DNA of 54,234 nt. It comes from an uncultured Nitrosomonas sp. Its GTDB lineage: Bacteria > Pseudomonadota > Gammaproteobacteria > Burkholderiales > Nitrosomonadaceae. The position numbers and the translations under genes are program-made. The stretch spans positions 1 to 54,234 of the forward strand of contig CADEDJ010000014.1 of NCBI GenBank assembly GCA_902826055.1, given 5' to 3'. Below, piece after piece: positions 36,261-45,029 of this stretch. Each line of letters starts with the position of its first letter. Position 1 is the first letter of the stretch. Under the pieces are notes generated by a model. It worked only from the letters and a program-made list of their open reading frames with translations, had not been told where the DNA came from and made no database searches.

Positions 36261-36313
36261 AGGCAATTTGACTGGATTTATTTCACATAAACCATCAAAT
36301 TGCCTTTTTATTT
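36261..36313 (+). terminator. Rho-independent terminator after nitrosocyanin
   Basis: GGCAATTTGA (36262-36271) and TCAAATTGCC (36295-36304) are perfect 10-bp arms with a 23-nt loop, followed by TTTTTATTT. It ends just before the stop of the convergent P460 gene. Confidence 0.8.
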
Positions 36314-36319
36314 AACGAG

Positions 36320-36913
36320 TTATTTCTTACCAGGTATGGCAGCACGTAATACTGGATAATGCTGTATAAATACCATATCGTGGGCAGCATTAGCTTTGTG
36401 ACAAGCTGCGCAAGCATCATCCGCTTGGATTACCCCTTGCTTGGCTTCATAAGATTCAAAAGTAAAATATGCCCAATTTCCAGGTCGATCGGAATAGCGT
36501 TTGGAATCTTTTACCGTGGCAGCAATTCCGTTGAATTCGCCTTGAAAATAACCATTTCCGCTTGCGGATTCCTTCGCACCAACACTAACTAGCTCCTTAA
36601 CAATTACAGTTCCGTCGCGGAATTCGCCCGTCTTTTTCCAATGATCCCAACTTGTGGGATCAATATACACATTATGAAATTCAGGAAATGCTGGATTTCC
36701 ATCGTTCATATCTTTGGGGGTAACTGGCGCACCGACAAAAACCCATTCACGATACCCTTTCGGAGTTAACAAAATATTGTCTTTAGTAAAACTACCGTAA
36801 TTAAGGCCTTTATGCGCATGATGGGTATCGGAAGCGATTACTGGACTAGCCAGTGCGATAGACAACAATACGGGTGCAATACCGCTTAATAACGTTTTTT
36901 TTAACTGTAACAT
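36320..36913 (-). CDS. cytL: Cytochrome P460
   Basis: Periplasmic c-type haem enzyme that oxidises hydroxylamine and/or NO. The 197-aa precursor has a signal peptide (cleavage near residue 28) and a CAACH haem-binding motif at 168-172. Upstream stretches HWKKTGEFRDGTVIVKEL and GNWAYFTFESY match P460. The family's haem is cross-linked to a lysine (Lys70 in N. europaea); the candidates are K93, K94 or K106, which I cannot assign. AAGGGA precedes the ATG. It is convergent with nitrosocyanin. Confidence 0.93.
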   Translation of the reverse strand: MLQLKKTLLSGIAPVLLSIALASPVIASDTHHAHKGLNYGSFTKDNILLTPKGYREWVFVGAPVTPKDMNDGNPAFPEFHNVYIDPTSWDHWKKTGEFRDGTVIVKELVSVGAKESASGNGYFQGEFNGIAATVKDSKRYSDRPGNWAYFTFESYEAKQGVIQADDACAACHKANAAHDMVFIQHYPVLRAAIPGKK

Positions 36914-37077
36914 AATGATCCCTTGAAATGATTAAAGAAATGAAACACATAAAAAACAGTACTAGCCTATACTGCCTTTTTTATGGTAGTCAGACAGATC
37001 TGCTTCGTCAAGAGATAGATCAAAAGTCGTTAGAAAGAAATTACTTGTTTTTTATAAATTCTTCAAGAATCTAGCAT

Positions 37078-37564
37078 TTACACTAATCTTAAATAGATAC
37101 GCAGATGACTACCGCCATCGACAGCCACTATGCAGGAATTAGCATAATCTTTAGAATAGTCGAGCTGCATATGGAAAAAATCACAAAGAGAAAGCTCCCG
37201 AACTTTCGACCTTAACAAAAAACTGTAATTAGAGATCTCGTCCTTATTATTTTTTGGAAGCCTATTATTAGCTTTGCTACCCATCTTATTGAGAGAAAAA
37301 TTCTTTGAATCCGTGCCGTTTCTTAAACAATTCATAGAACCTTCAATAGTGCCAGCATTATTAGGGGTGACAGAAACTCTTAGCGTATTAAGAATGCTTT
37401 CATCTGTCATATCTAAATAGATGCCATACAAATCGCCATTAACATTGCCAACTTGTTTAATTGTAAAAAAAAGCGCCATCATTTTTCTCTTCAATTGTTA
37501 CCCAGGCGACTGTCTTTTTTGAATTAGCTCCAGAACTGTTTACTAAAAAAGAAATTGTGCTCAT
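37078..37564 (-). pseudogene. Hypothetical gene split by a one-base frameshift in a T8 run
   Basis: One open frame (37078-37494) encodes 138 aa. A second frame begins at ATG 37564 behind AGGGGA and reads MSTISFLVNSSGAN... up to the homopolymer A8 (37465-37472 on the plus strand), where it ends after NDGAFFYN. Removing one T would fuse them into about 161 aa: MSTISF...NDGAFFTIKQVGNV. The joined segment resembles secreted-protein modules of the NGDLYGIYLDMTD type. It could be a real frameshift, slippage-controlled expression, or a sequencing error. Function unknown. Confidence 0.6.
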
Positions 37565-37790
37565 CACTGTCCCCTAAACGGAATCACAAAATATAAAAAT
37601 TGTTCCAGACCAAACTATAGGGTAAAAGGAAGGGCTAATTGTGAAGAAAATGCAAAATCATTGCAAAAACTAATCCTGTTTACTCCCGCATCAAAATGTA
37701 GAATGATTCACTATGCATAAGAATTTTCTAGTAGTTTTCACGTCATTCTCATCCGTAAATTTTGCGACACACAATAAGTGGAGTACAAGA

Positions 37791-38789
37791 ATGAAAGCTA
37801 TATATTTTGAACAAAGTGGACCAACGAGTGTTTTACAATATGGAGAGGTTAACCATTCCCATCAATGCGGTGACAATCAAGTCTTAGTACACCTCAAGTC
37901 TATTGGTATCAATCCTATTGATAATAAAATTCGATTATCACCGGAACGTTTTCCTGTTTCTTTTCCTGTCATACCAGGCTGCGATGCCGCCGGAATTGTG
38001 GAGGCTGTTGGACGCCAGGTGCATAATTTCAAGCCGGGAGATAGTGTATATTTTTCACAGCCAGGATTTAATAATCGTCAAGGTACTTATGCCGAATACG
38101 TGCTAGTTGACTCAAGCTTACTTGCATTGAAGCCCAGCTCCTTATCATTTGCACAAGCAGCAGCGGCTCCTCTGGTTTTTATAACTGCATGGGAAGCATT
38201 GTATGATCGAGCACGCATAACTACCGGTCAAAAAATATTAATCCATGCCGGTGCTGGCGGCGTGGGCCATGCCGCTATTCAACTAGCAAAACTGGCAGGT
38301 GCTAGTGTAATAACGACTGTGAGCAGCGATGAGAAAGCGGATTTTGTAAAGCAACTTGGTGCAGATAAAATCATCAATTACCGCACACAGGATGTCATTG
38401 CAGAAGTGTTGCAATGGACTTCGGGTAAAGGTGTAGATATTGCATTTGATACTATCGGCTCTCATGTTCTACAGAGTTGTTTAAGTTGTGTCAAATGTTA
38501 TGGTGATGTCGTAACCATCTTGCAGCCCACATCTGAAACCAATTGGAGTGACGCTAGAGTACGCAACGTGCGATTTAGTCTTGAACTTATGCTGACACCG
38601 GTTCTGATGGAATTGACAGATGCAAAAATGCATCAGGCAGAAATCTTACGACAATGTGCCACATTATTCGATGAGAAAAAAATAACGATTGAAATCGCAC
38701 GCACTTTTACTTTAGCAGAAGCGGCGATTGCACAAAACTTTCTGGAACTAAGCCACCCGATGGGTAAGCTTGTTCTAACACCACCTTAA
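37791..38789 (+). CDS. Zinc-free quinone oxidoreductase/MDR-family dehydrogenase
   Basis: The 332-aa protein has an N-terminal GroES-like domain (IGINPIDNKI, GCDAAGIVEAVG) and a Rossmann domain with AGAGGVGHAAIQLAKLAGA. GVDIAFDTIG follows, and a C-terminal PMGKLVL. It lacks zinc ligands of alcohol dehydrogenases and fits the zeta-crystallin/quinone reductase group using NADPH. The ATG at 37791 follows GGAG; the frame is open 78 bp further upstream, but that part is not conserved-looking. A strong inverted repeat follows the stop. Confidence 0.88.
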   Translation: MKAIYFEQSGPTSVLQYGEVNHSHQCGDNQVLVHLKSIGINPIDNKIRLSPERFPVSFPVIPGCDAAGIVEAVGRQVHNFKPGDSVYFSQPGFNNRQGTYAEYVLVDSSLLALKPSSLSFAQAAAAPLVFITAWEALYDRARITTGQKILIHAGAGGVGHAAIQLAKLAGASVITTVSSDEKADFVKQLGADKIINYRTQDVIAEVLQWTSGKGVDIAFDTIGSHVLQSCLSCVKCYGDVVTILQPTSETNWSDARVRNVRFSLELMLTPVLMELTDAKMHQAEILRQCATLFDEKKITIEIARTFTLAEAAIAQNFLELSHPMGKLVLTPP

Positions 38790-38795
38790 TATTCC

Positions 38796-38836
38796 ACTAG
38801 ATTCGTGGCCGATAAAAAACTTGCCACGAATCTAGT
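38796..38836. terminator. 14-bp perfect inverted repeat after the oxidoreductase gene
   Basis: ACTAGATTCGTGGC (38796-38809) and GCCACGAATCTAGT (38823-38836) are perfect arms around a 13-nt loop that contains AAAAAA. It begins 7 bp after the stop codon. There is no T-run, so it may be a hairpin stabiliser or terminator for either strand. Confidence 0.55.
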
Positions 38837-38964
38837 CAGCTTATTTAGCATTAATTTATAACGCTTACTGAAAATTCAAAATCAATTAGATCAATCAGCA
38901 GAATTATCATTTGCAGTCTTGAGGTTTTCTTTCATTTTCTTCGCTGCTATCTATCTTTCTAAAA

Positions 38965-39546
38965 TTACCGCACGCCTAGCGCAGACTGAAAAAGATTAGC
39001 TGTTGCCTGGCCACTCGCTTGCTTGACATAATCAGTAACTACTGGAATAAATTTACCCACCATATCCGGAGAAAGATCCAATTGCTGGAAGGATCCAGCA
39101 AGCGCCGCTACTCCCCCGAGCGAGCTATTTGAGTCTCCCATGACGGAAGACAAGCCGCTGACTCCTGACATATTAGGCGCCGCACCTAACATCGTATCCA
39201 TTCCTGGAATCGATTTAGATAAAGCAGCAAATGCTTGTGGATTCATACTGCCTTGAGCCGCCTGAAAAAGTGCTCCAGCACCTCCCAATGCTTGTTGTGG
39301 TGAAACTCCAAGACGATGCACCAGAATATCCACTAAGCCTATCTGGTTAACACCAGCCACACTTGCGGCTGCAGAACCAGCACCAGCACCTAGTATTTGT
39401 GTGCCACTTTGCGCAGCATCACCCATGGGAGATAGCCCCTGACTGGCTGTTGCTAAAGGATTGGTAGGGCCGGTATTGGTGGCACAACCTGCAACAGCTA
39501 TAAATATTATTAAAGAGCTCAACTGCATCCAATTGATTTTATTCAT
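38965..39546 (-). CDS. DUF2780-like lipoprotein
   Basis: The 193-aa product has a signal peptide with lipobox VAGC (Cys near residue 21). After it comes a glycine/alanine/serine-rich linker, then a predicted helical domain (VDILVHRLGVSPQQALGGAGALFQAAQGSMNPQAFAALSKSIPGMDTML) with the DUF2780 pattern. Its function is unknown; it should be anchored in the outer membrane facing the periplasm. AAGGAG lies about 11 nt before the ATG. Confidence 0.8.
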   Translation of the reverse strand: MNKINWMQLSSLIIFIAVAGCATNTGPTNPLATASQGLSPMGDAAQSGTQILGAGAGSAAASVAGVNQIGLVDILVHRLGVSPQQALGGAGALFQAAQGSMNPQAFAALSKSIPGMDTMLGAAPNMSGVSGLSSVMGDSNSSLGGVAALAGSFQQLDLSPDMVGKFIPVVTDYVKQASGQATANLFQSALGVR

Positions 39547-39652
39547 AATAAAATAACTCCTTGTTAAAAATAAAAAGAAAGCAATTAAAAAAAGAATACT
39601 TCGCTTAATAGCATGCCATTAATGAACGATTTGCGCCATATCATACATGCAT

Positions 39653-39708
39653 TTGTCATTAATTCTTCATACTTCTGTCATCATATTTTCATATTTAATG
39701 TTTATGCT
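39653..39708 (+). promoter_or_regulatory. Four-unit Pho box and -10 of a small gene
   Basis: At exact 11-bp steps lie TTGTCAT (39653, 6/7), TCTTCAT (39664, 4/7), CTGTCAT (39675, 7/7) and TTTTCAT (39686, 5/7). Ten nucleotides after the last is TATGCT (39703-39708). This is the clearest Pho promoter in the window. Confidence 0.82.
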
Positions 39709-39737
39709 TTCCGTCATACTAACTTTGAGGAAAAATT

Positions 39738-39908
39738 ATGTATTGTGTGATTAAAGAATGGCCAAATAAAATGGCAACTCTGATGACTGAAGATGGCGTG
39801 GTTCTCTGGACATTTAGTAATATAGAAGAAGCTCGTACGGTCTGGCACGATTGGTGTTCGTTACAAAGCAAAAACATTACACCCTCCCAAGAACCGCACC
39901 ATATCTGA
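39738..39908 (+). CDS. Small 56-aa protein, putative Pho-regulon member
   Basis: An ATG at 39738 with GAGGA before it encodes 56 aa ending TGA at 39906-39908. The product begins MYCVIKEWPNKMATLMTEDG and is rich in Trp (4 residues), with a central FSNIEEARTVWHDW helix-like part. It is not long enough to be noticed by ordinary length cut-offs. A four-unit Pho box with a correctly spaced -10 is 30 bp upstream, and the start codon is 30 bp beyond the -10, supporting a true gene expressed under phosphate limitation. I recognise no domain. It has no signal peptide or membrane segment. Confidence 0.75.
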   Translation: MYCVIKEWPNKMATLMTEDGVVLWTFSNIEEARTVWHDWCSLQSKNITPSQEPHHI

Positions 39909-40100
39909 TCCCTACCCCATGCTGAATAACCTTTCTTCAAGGTTATCATGACACGCTTCCAGGTAAATGAGACAGCACAACGTCTCTACTTCATTAATTC
40001 TTTCTATCAATCCCATGCTGTTTTTTGTTGGGACTCTCCCTAAATATATATAAAGCTCTTAAAATAAGTCGCGTCATTAAACTTTACTGGCAGGCTTATT

Positions 40101-41213
40101 ATGAATTCCAAGTTACAGCCCATCTATCGTTCCTTTCAACATTCAAATAAAGCTGTTTTAAACAGTGCGTCTGACAAATCCGGACTTCCTCCGGGTACAT
40201 TAATTCATATTGGGGAAAAACACGAATCGAAAAGTAAAATTACGGTTACGCAATATAGTGCCGATGCATTAATAACACACGAGATCAATTCAATTGCAGA
40301 ATTAAAGCCTCTAAAAAAAACCGGTGTAATTACGTGGATCAATGTAGATGGATTGAATGATATTCATATCGTTGAAAGTATCGGCCAGGAATTAAATATT
40401 CATCCTCTGGTACTAGAAGACATTCTTAGTACACATCAGCGACCCAAGCTCGAAGAATATGAAAGTTTTCTTTACATGGTCATCAAAGGAATCGAACTTG
40501 ACCAAGAAAGAAATTTTAGTGTTGATTACGAACAAATCAGCATCTTGTTACTGGTCGATTGTGTCATTACCTTTAAAGAAAAATCTGATAACACATTTGA
40601 CCCTATTTACTATTATCTGCAAAATAATAACAGTCGATTACGTCAATTCGGCAGCGATTATCTAGCTTATGTCATTCTTGATACAATCGTGGATGAATAT
40701 TTTGTTGTCGAAGATAACCTGGATGAAGTTATCGATCCATTGGAAGAGAATATATTATTTAATCCTACGAAAGAAATGCTGCAAACTCTGCAGAGAATCC
40801 GCCGCAACCTGATTTCCATGAAGCGTAATATTTCTCCGTTACGTGAATTACTCGCCACAATTTTACGCAGCGACAACCCTTTGTTTCAGGAAAAAACATT
40901 GCGATACTATGGTGATGTTTATGATCACATATTACGTGTAACTGATTCGCTCGAATCTTATCGAGAGAGAATTTCTGCCATGCATGATATTTATCTCAGT
41001 AGCGCCAGTAACAAGCTCAATGAAACGATGAAGATTTTGACAATTTTTGCTTCAATTTTCATTCCTCTAACCTTTATCGCCGGTGTTTACGGTATGAATT
41101 TCGAGTATATGCCAGAATTAAAATGGCGCTGGGGTTATCCCATAATTTGGATCATTTTTATCACGATTAGCATAGGATTATTGTTTTTTTTCAAGAAAAA
41201 AAAATGGATATAA
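40101..41213 (+). CDS. corA: CorA-type magnesium/cobalt transporter
   Basis: The 370-aa protein has a large cytoplasmic N-terminal domain, a long helix (about 215-310) and two C-terminal membrane helices. The YGMN signature at about 330-333 follows the first helix, and a basic tail (FFKKKKWI) ends the protein. CorA channels import Mg2+, and also Co2+/Ni2+. Members form pentamers in the inner membrane. Monocistronic; the ATG is at 40101, after GGCAGG. Confidence 0.93.
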   Translation: MNSKLQPIYRSFQHSNKAVLNSASDKSGLPPGTLIHIGEKHESKSKITVTQYSADALITHEINSIAELKPLKKTGVITWINVDGLNDIHIVESIGQELNIHPLVLEDILSTHQRPKLEEYESFLYMVIKGIELDQERNFSVDYEQISILLLVDCVITFKEKSDNTFDPIYYYLQNNNSRLRQFGSDYLAYVILDTIVDEYFVVEDNLDEVIDPLEENILFNPTKEMLQTLQRIRRNLISMKRNISPLRELLATILRSDNPLFQEKTLRYYGDVYDHILRVTDSLESYRERISAMHDIYLSSASNKLNETMKILTIFASIFIPLTFIAGVYGMNFEYMPELKWRWGYPIIWIIFITISIGLLFFFKKKKWI

Positions 41214-41269
41214 CGCCTTAATCTAAGGCAGTTATTAGCATTTCTTCATTCTATAAATTTGATAAAGTG

Positions 41270-41312
41270 CAACCGGCTTTCTCTGGAGTTACAAAGCGGT
41301 TGTGCTTATAAT
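41270..41312 (+). promoter_or_regulatory. Hairpin and TATAAT element before the histidine kinase gene
   Basis: CAACCGGCTTT (41270-41280) pairs with AAAGCGGTTG (41293-41302) with one bulged G and a 12-nt loop. It is followed at 41307-41312 by a perfect TATAAT. The -35 region is weak. It may be the corA terminator overlapping the promoter of the next gene. Confidence 0.4.
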
Positions 41313-41352
41313 CTAGTCAATATCAATTCAAAATCCAAGTAAGGAGAATAGT

Positions 41353-44235
41353 TTGCTCTTAACACGTGACGATCGCAAGATTAGCATTATTGGCGGCTTA
41401 CTCTTGTTAGGACTAACTTTAACTACAGGTGTTGCAGTATATAGTGCAATGCGGCAGCAGACTGAGTCTGTCTTAGGTAGAGGATTAGGGGTTGCTTTAC
41501 AGGGAAAAGCGCTTCTGATTGAAAGTCAGATTGAGAAAGGATTGGAAGATACTCGTGCCTTAGCGCTGCGCCCATTTATCATTCAATTTATACGCGAACT
41601 TAACGCGCAGCCTGATAATGATGGCGCGCTTCGCGACCTCGCGCGCAATGTCAATTCACTTACGCAGGCGGGCTTCTCAGCAGCAGTTGTCTATGACATG
41701 CATGGCAAAGTATTGTCACAAGTCGGGCATTTTTCTGCAAATCAGTCGCAATCATTACCTCTTAATAAATACCGCAATACCTTCCTCGTGTGGGATGAAC
41801 AGTATCTTATTTTGCGTACCAATAAAGAAATAATTGATGAAGAAATGCGCCGTATCGGCAGTATTACAACAGAAATCATATTACCCCAATTGACACGTAG
41901 ATTCAGTGAGATAAGATCGATTGGTGAAACCGGTGAATTCATATTATGTGCGCCGCCGCAGCAAGGTAAACAGGAAATGGCCTGCCTGTTTAGTCAAATC
42001 GACGGTATAAAATTCAAGTCTCTTAAGCGAATAACTGAAGGTGGTGTATTACCGATAAGTTATGCACTCGATGGAAAAAATGGTGTTGTTGCTGTAAAAG
42101 ACTATCGTCAAATACCCGTAATCGAGGCTTATGCGCCTTTGCATGCCATCGGTTTAGGTATGACCTTGAAGTTGGATGAAGACGAACTGTTTAAGCCAGC
42201 GAATGAAGAACTGAGAATCATTGTTCTTTATCTCATCGGTTTGATTATTGCAGAAATATTGTTATTAAATTGGTTTGTACGCAAACTCATTAAATCGGAA
42301 AAAGAGGCGCGCATTGCCAAGGAAACAGCAGAGCAATTCTCGATTGAACTAAGCCAGAAAGAGATTGAACTACGCGAACGTTTAAAGGAAATCACTTGTC
42401 TTTATGAAATTCGTCGCAGCATGGGTTTAGAATTATCAGTCGATGACGCGTGTCAACAGATTTTTGAATATTTGATACCTGCTATGCAATTTCCGGAGCA
42501 CGCTTCTGCAATGATCGAAATTGATGGCAGACGAATTCCATCTGCAAATTATAATTCAGCTTACATACACGAATTACGATCTGAAATCATTGTTAATAGC
42601 AAAACATGTGGCTATCTTAGTGTTTTTTACCCGGAAGACAAACCTTTTTTAGTAGCTGAAGAACAAAGACTTATTGATGTGGTCACAACTGATCTAGCGA
42701 GATGGCTTGAACGCAAACAAATTGACGGATTGTTGCGCGTGCGCTTAAAGGAGATAACCTGCCTTTATGAAATTCGCCGGAGCATGGGTTTAGAATTGTC
42801 AATGGACCAAGTTTCTCAGAATATTTTTGAGCATTTGATCCCGGCAATGCAATTCCCAGAAATTGCAACTGCTGTTATCGAATTCAACGGCAGTCGTTTC
42901 ACTTCCAAAAATCAAAATCAGAATCTAACAAGAAAAGTAGGCTCAAAAATTGTTAGTGACGATAAAGTTTGTTTTGAATGTTATAAAAAAAGTGATGCTA
43001 TCGGATTCGTTTTACAATCAAAAATTAGCATTCATGACAAAATATGCGGCCATTTAAGCGTATTTTATCCGGAAGACAAACCTTTTCTGATGCCAGAAGA
43101 ACAGCGACTCATCGATGCCATTGCGGATGATTTGTCAAAATGGCTTGAACGCAAACAAGTTGATGAGCAATTACGTGAACGACTAAAAGAAATTACTTGC
43201 CTGTATGAAATTCGTCGTGGTATTGGAATGGAATCATCTATTGACAATGTGTGCCAAAACGTTTTTGAACACCTGATATCGGCTGTTCAATTTCCGGAGT
43301 TTGCTACGGCTGTCATTGAACTGGATGGTTGGCGATATACCTCAGGGGAATATGGACCCAATCTTGCCAATCAATTACTTTCAAAAACAAAAATTATTGA
43401 CAGAGCTCGCAGTCAACGGCGACCGGAGCGAGATCCCGCCTGTACTTGTTGGTCAACGATTAGCGTTAATGGCAAGATTTGTGGCCAATTACGTGTATTT
43501 TATCCTTCAGAAAAACCATTTTTTGTACCGGAAGAGCAAAAACTCGTCAATGCCATTGCCAGCGATCTTGAAAGTTGGCTTGAACGTAAACGCCTTGAGC
43601 AGGCATTAGTTTTTGTCGCAGAAGAACAAGCCCACACGATCGGGCAGGAGTTGCATGATAATCTTGGACAACAAATTGCTGCAATCGGCTATCAAGCCAG
43701 AGCTTTGGAAAAACAAATCCTTAGTGATGGCGATGAAGTGATGGCAACGTCAGCGGCTTCCATTGCTTCGCAAGCACAAATTGCTGTCATACAAATCAAG
43801 CAAATTGCACAAGGATTATTACCGTTTGAACTGGAAGCCAATGGCTTGATCCCCGCCCTGCAAAATTTAGCGTCTAGAATAGCGACAACTTACAGTATCG
43901 ATTGCAATTTTTCATGTACCGATGACATAGTCATCAATGATAATAACTTAGCGCTTAATTTATATCGAATCGCCCAAGAAGCTGCTAATAATGCTATACG
44001 CCACGGTAAGGCCCAGCATCTTGATATATCATTAACCTCCAATGAGGGTATATTGTCTTTATCGATTCGCGATGATGGTTCAGGTTTTGTCGGAATCGAT
44101 ACCAGCCATAAAACAATTTCAGGAATGGGCATTAAAATTATGCAATACCGAGCAAAACAATTAGGCGCAAAATTGGAATTTTTACCTCGGAGCGAAGGTG
44201 GTACGGAAGTACGTTTAGAAATGCGAATAATCTAA
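41353..44235 (+). CDS. NarL-type sensor histidine kinase with three GAF-like repeats
   Basis: The 960-aa membrane kinase has a membrane helix near residue 15, a periplasmic sensor region (about 35-295) and a second helix (about 297-312). A GAF-like module then occurs three times, each beginning RLKEITCLYEIRR (nt 42379, 42742, 43180; spacings 121 and 146 residues) and ending with ICG.L.VFYP..KPF...EEQ.L. The HisKA_3 dimerisation domain has phospho-acceptor H768 (QELHDNLGQQ), and the ATPase domain has AQEAANNAIRHG and DDGSGF. The start is TTG at 41353 with AAGGAG upstream. It is followed 6 bp later by its response regulator. Confidence 0.92.
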   Translation: MLLTRDDRKISIIGGLLLLGLTLTTGVAVYSAMRQQTESVLGRGLGVALQGKALLIESQIEKGLEDTRALALRPFIIQFIRELNAQPDNDGALRDLARNVNSLTQAGFSAAVVYDMHGKVLSQVGHFSANQSQSLPLNKYRNTFLVWDEQYLILRTNKEIIDEEMRRIGSITTEIILPQLTRRFSEIRSIGETGEFILCAPPQQGKQEMACLFSQIDGIKFKSLKRITEGGVLPISYALDGKNGVVAVKDYRQIPVIEAYAPLHAIGLGMTLKLDEDELFKPANEELRIIVLYLIGLIIAEILLLNWFVRKLIKSEKEARIAKETAEQFSIELSQKEIELRERLKEITCLYEIRRSMGLELSVDDACQQIFEYLIPAMQFPEHASAMIEIDGRRIPSANYNSAYIHELRSEIIVNSKTCGYLSVFYPEDKPFLVAEEQRLIDVVTTDLARWLERKQIDGLLRVRLKEITCLYEIRRSMGLELSMDQVSQNIFEHLIPAMQFPEIATAVIEFNGSRFTSKNQNQNLTRKVGSKIVSDDKVCFECYKKSDAIGFVLQSKISIHDKICGHLSVFYPEDKPFLMPEEQRLIDAIADDLSKWLERKQVDEQLRERLKEITCLYEIRRGIGMESSIDNVCQNVFEHLISAVQFPEFATAVIELDGWRYTSGEYGPNLANQLLSKTKIIDRARSQRRPERDPACTCWSTISVNGKICGQLRVFYPSEKPFFVPEEQKLVNAIASDLESWLERKRLEQALVFVAEEQAHTIGQELHDNLGQQIAAIGYQARALEKQILSDGDEVMATSAASIASQAQIAVIQIKQIAQGLLPFELEANGLIPALQNLASRIATTYSIDCNFSCTDDIVINDNNLALNLYRIAQEAANNAIRHGKAQHLDISLTSNEGILSLSIRDDGSGFVGIDTSHKTISGMGIKIMQYRAKQLGAKLEFLPRSEGGTEVRLEMRII

Positions 44236-44241
44236 TCTAAT

Positions 44242-44904
44242 ATGTCGACTGCAAAAAAAGCAAAGGTAATGTTGGTAGATGATCATGCGATGTTGCGTCA
44301 TGGCATGACAATGCTCATCAATATGGAGCCCGACATGGAAGTATTCGCAGAAGCAGGTGATGGCAATGAAGCACTGGCAATACTGAAGAAAAATAGTAAT
44401 ATCGATATTGTGTTACTGGATGTTACTCTTAAAACAGTATCTGGTTTTGAAGTAATAAAGAGCATACATGCATTAATACCCACCCTTCCTGTTCTTTTTA
44501 TTTCCATGCACGATGAGTCGGTTTACGCGGAACGTGCCCTGCGAGCAGGTGCTCGCGGTTATGTCATGAAACAAGAACCCGGAGAAATTTTACTCGCAGC
44601 AATTCGCGAAGTCCTCAAAGGTAATGTTTACCTTAGCAAACAAATGCATGAGAAAGTACTAAAGCGAATGGTGACGGGTAGTACGGAACCTGAGCAATTA
44701 ATTAATACACTTACTCCGAGCGAATTTGAAGTACTTCATCTCATTGGACAAGGTCATAGCAGTCAGGAAATTGCCAAACTACTTTGTCGCAGCATCAAAA
44801 CCATAGAAACACATCGCTTCAATATTCGTACCAAGCTAAACCTTAAAGACGGTGCCGACTTGATACGCTATGCAACGCGGTGGATCTCCGAAGAACAGCA
44901 TTAA
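44242..44904 (+). CDS. NarL/LuxR-family response regulator
   Basis: The 220-aa protein has a receiver domain with D13/D14, phospho-acceptor D60 (IVLLDVTLKT) and K near 111 (YVMKQEP). A C-terminal LuxR helix-turn-helix follows (about 155-215, LTPSEFEVLHLIGQGHSSQEIAKLL...KTIETHRFNI). It is 6 bp after the kinase stop and lacks its own Shine-Dalgarno, so translation is probably coupled. The output genes are unknown. Confidence 0.92.
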   Translation: MSTAKKAKVMLVDDHAMLRHGMTMLINMEPDMEVFAEAGDGNEALAILKKNSNIDIVLLDVTLKTVSGFEVIKSIHALIPTLPVLFISMHDESVYAERALRAGARGYVMKQEPGEILLAAIREVLKGNVYLSKQMHEKVLKRMVTGSTEPEQLINTLTPSEFEVLHLIGQGHSSQEIAKLLCRSIKTIETHRFNIRTKLNLKDGADLIRYATRWISEEQH

Positions 44905-44908
44905 TAGG

Positions 44909-44990
44909 TAGTAGTTCGCAACCTGATTCAATAAGCCCATTGTCATATCGGGAAACTGCCGGGATCAGGTCGCGACTACAACAATTAATA
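44909..44990. repeat. Large imperfect inverted repeat between convergent genes
   Basis: GTAGTTCGCAACCTGAT near the left and ATCAGGTCGCGACTAC near the right are imperfect arms around a 40-nt interior. They lie between the response-regulator stop and the DUF3330 gene end. It is a possible terminator for one or both. Confidence 0.4.
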
Positions 44991-45029
44991 GTACAACTAG
45001 AATTCAACTCCAATTTCCTGAGTAGGATT

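Noticed and set aside
39719..39949. 76-codon minus-strand frame over the small Pho-box gene
   Set aside because: It is the antisense of the 56-aa gene, which has the better ribosome site and promoter.
40063..40085. GCGTCAT heptamer upstream of corA as a Pho box
   Set aside because: Only one good unit; the next in-phase heptamer is weak and there is no room for a correctly spaced -10 and leader.
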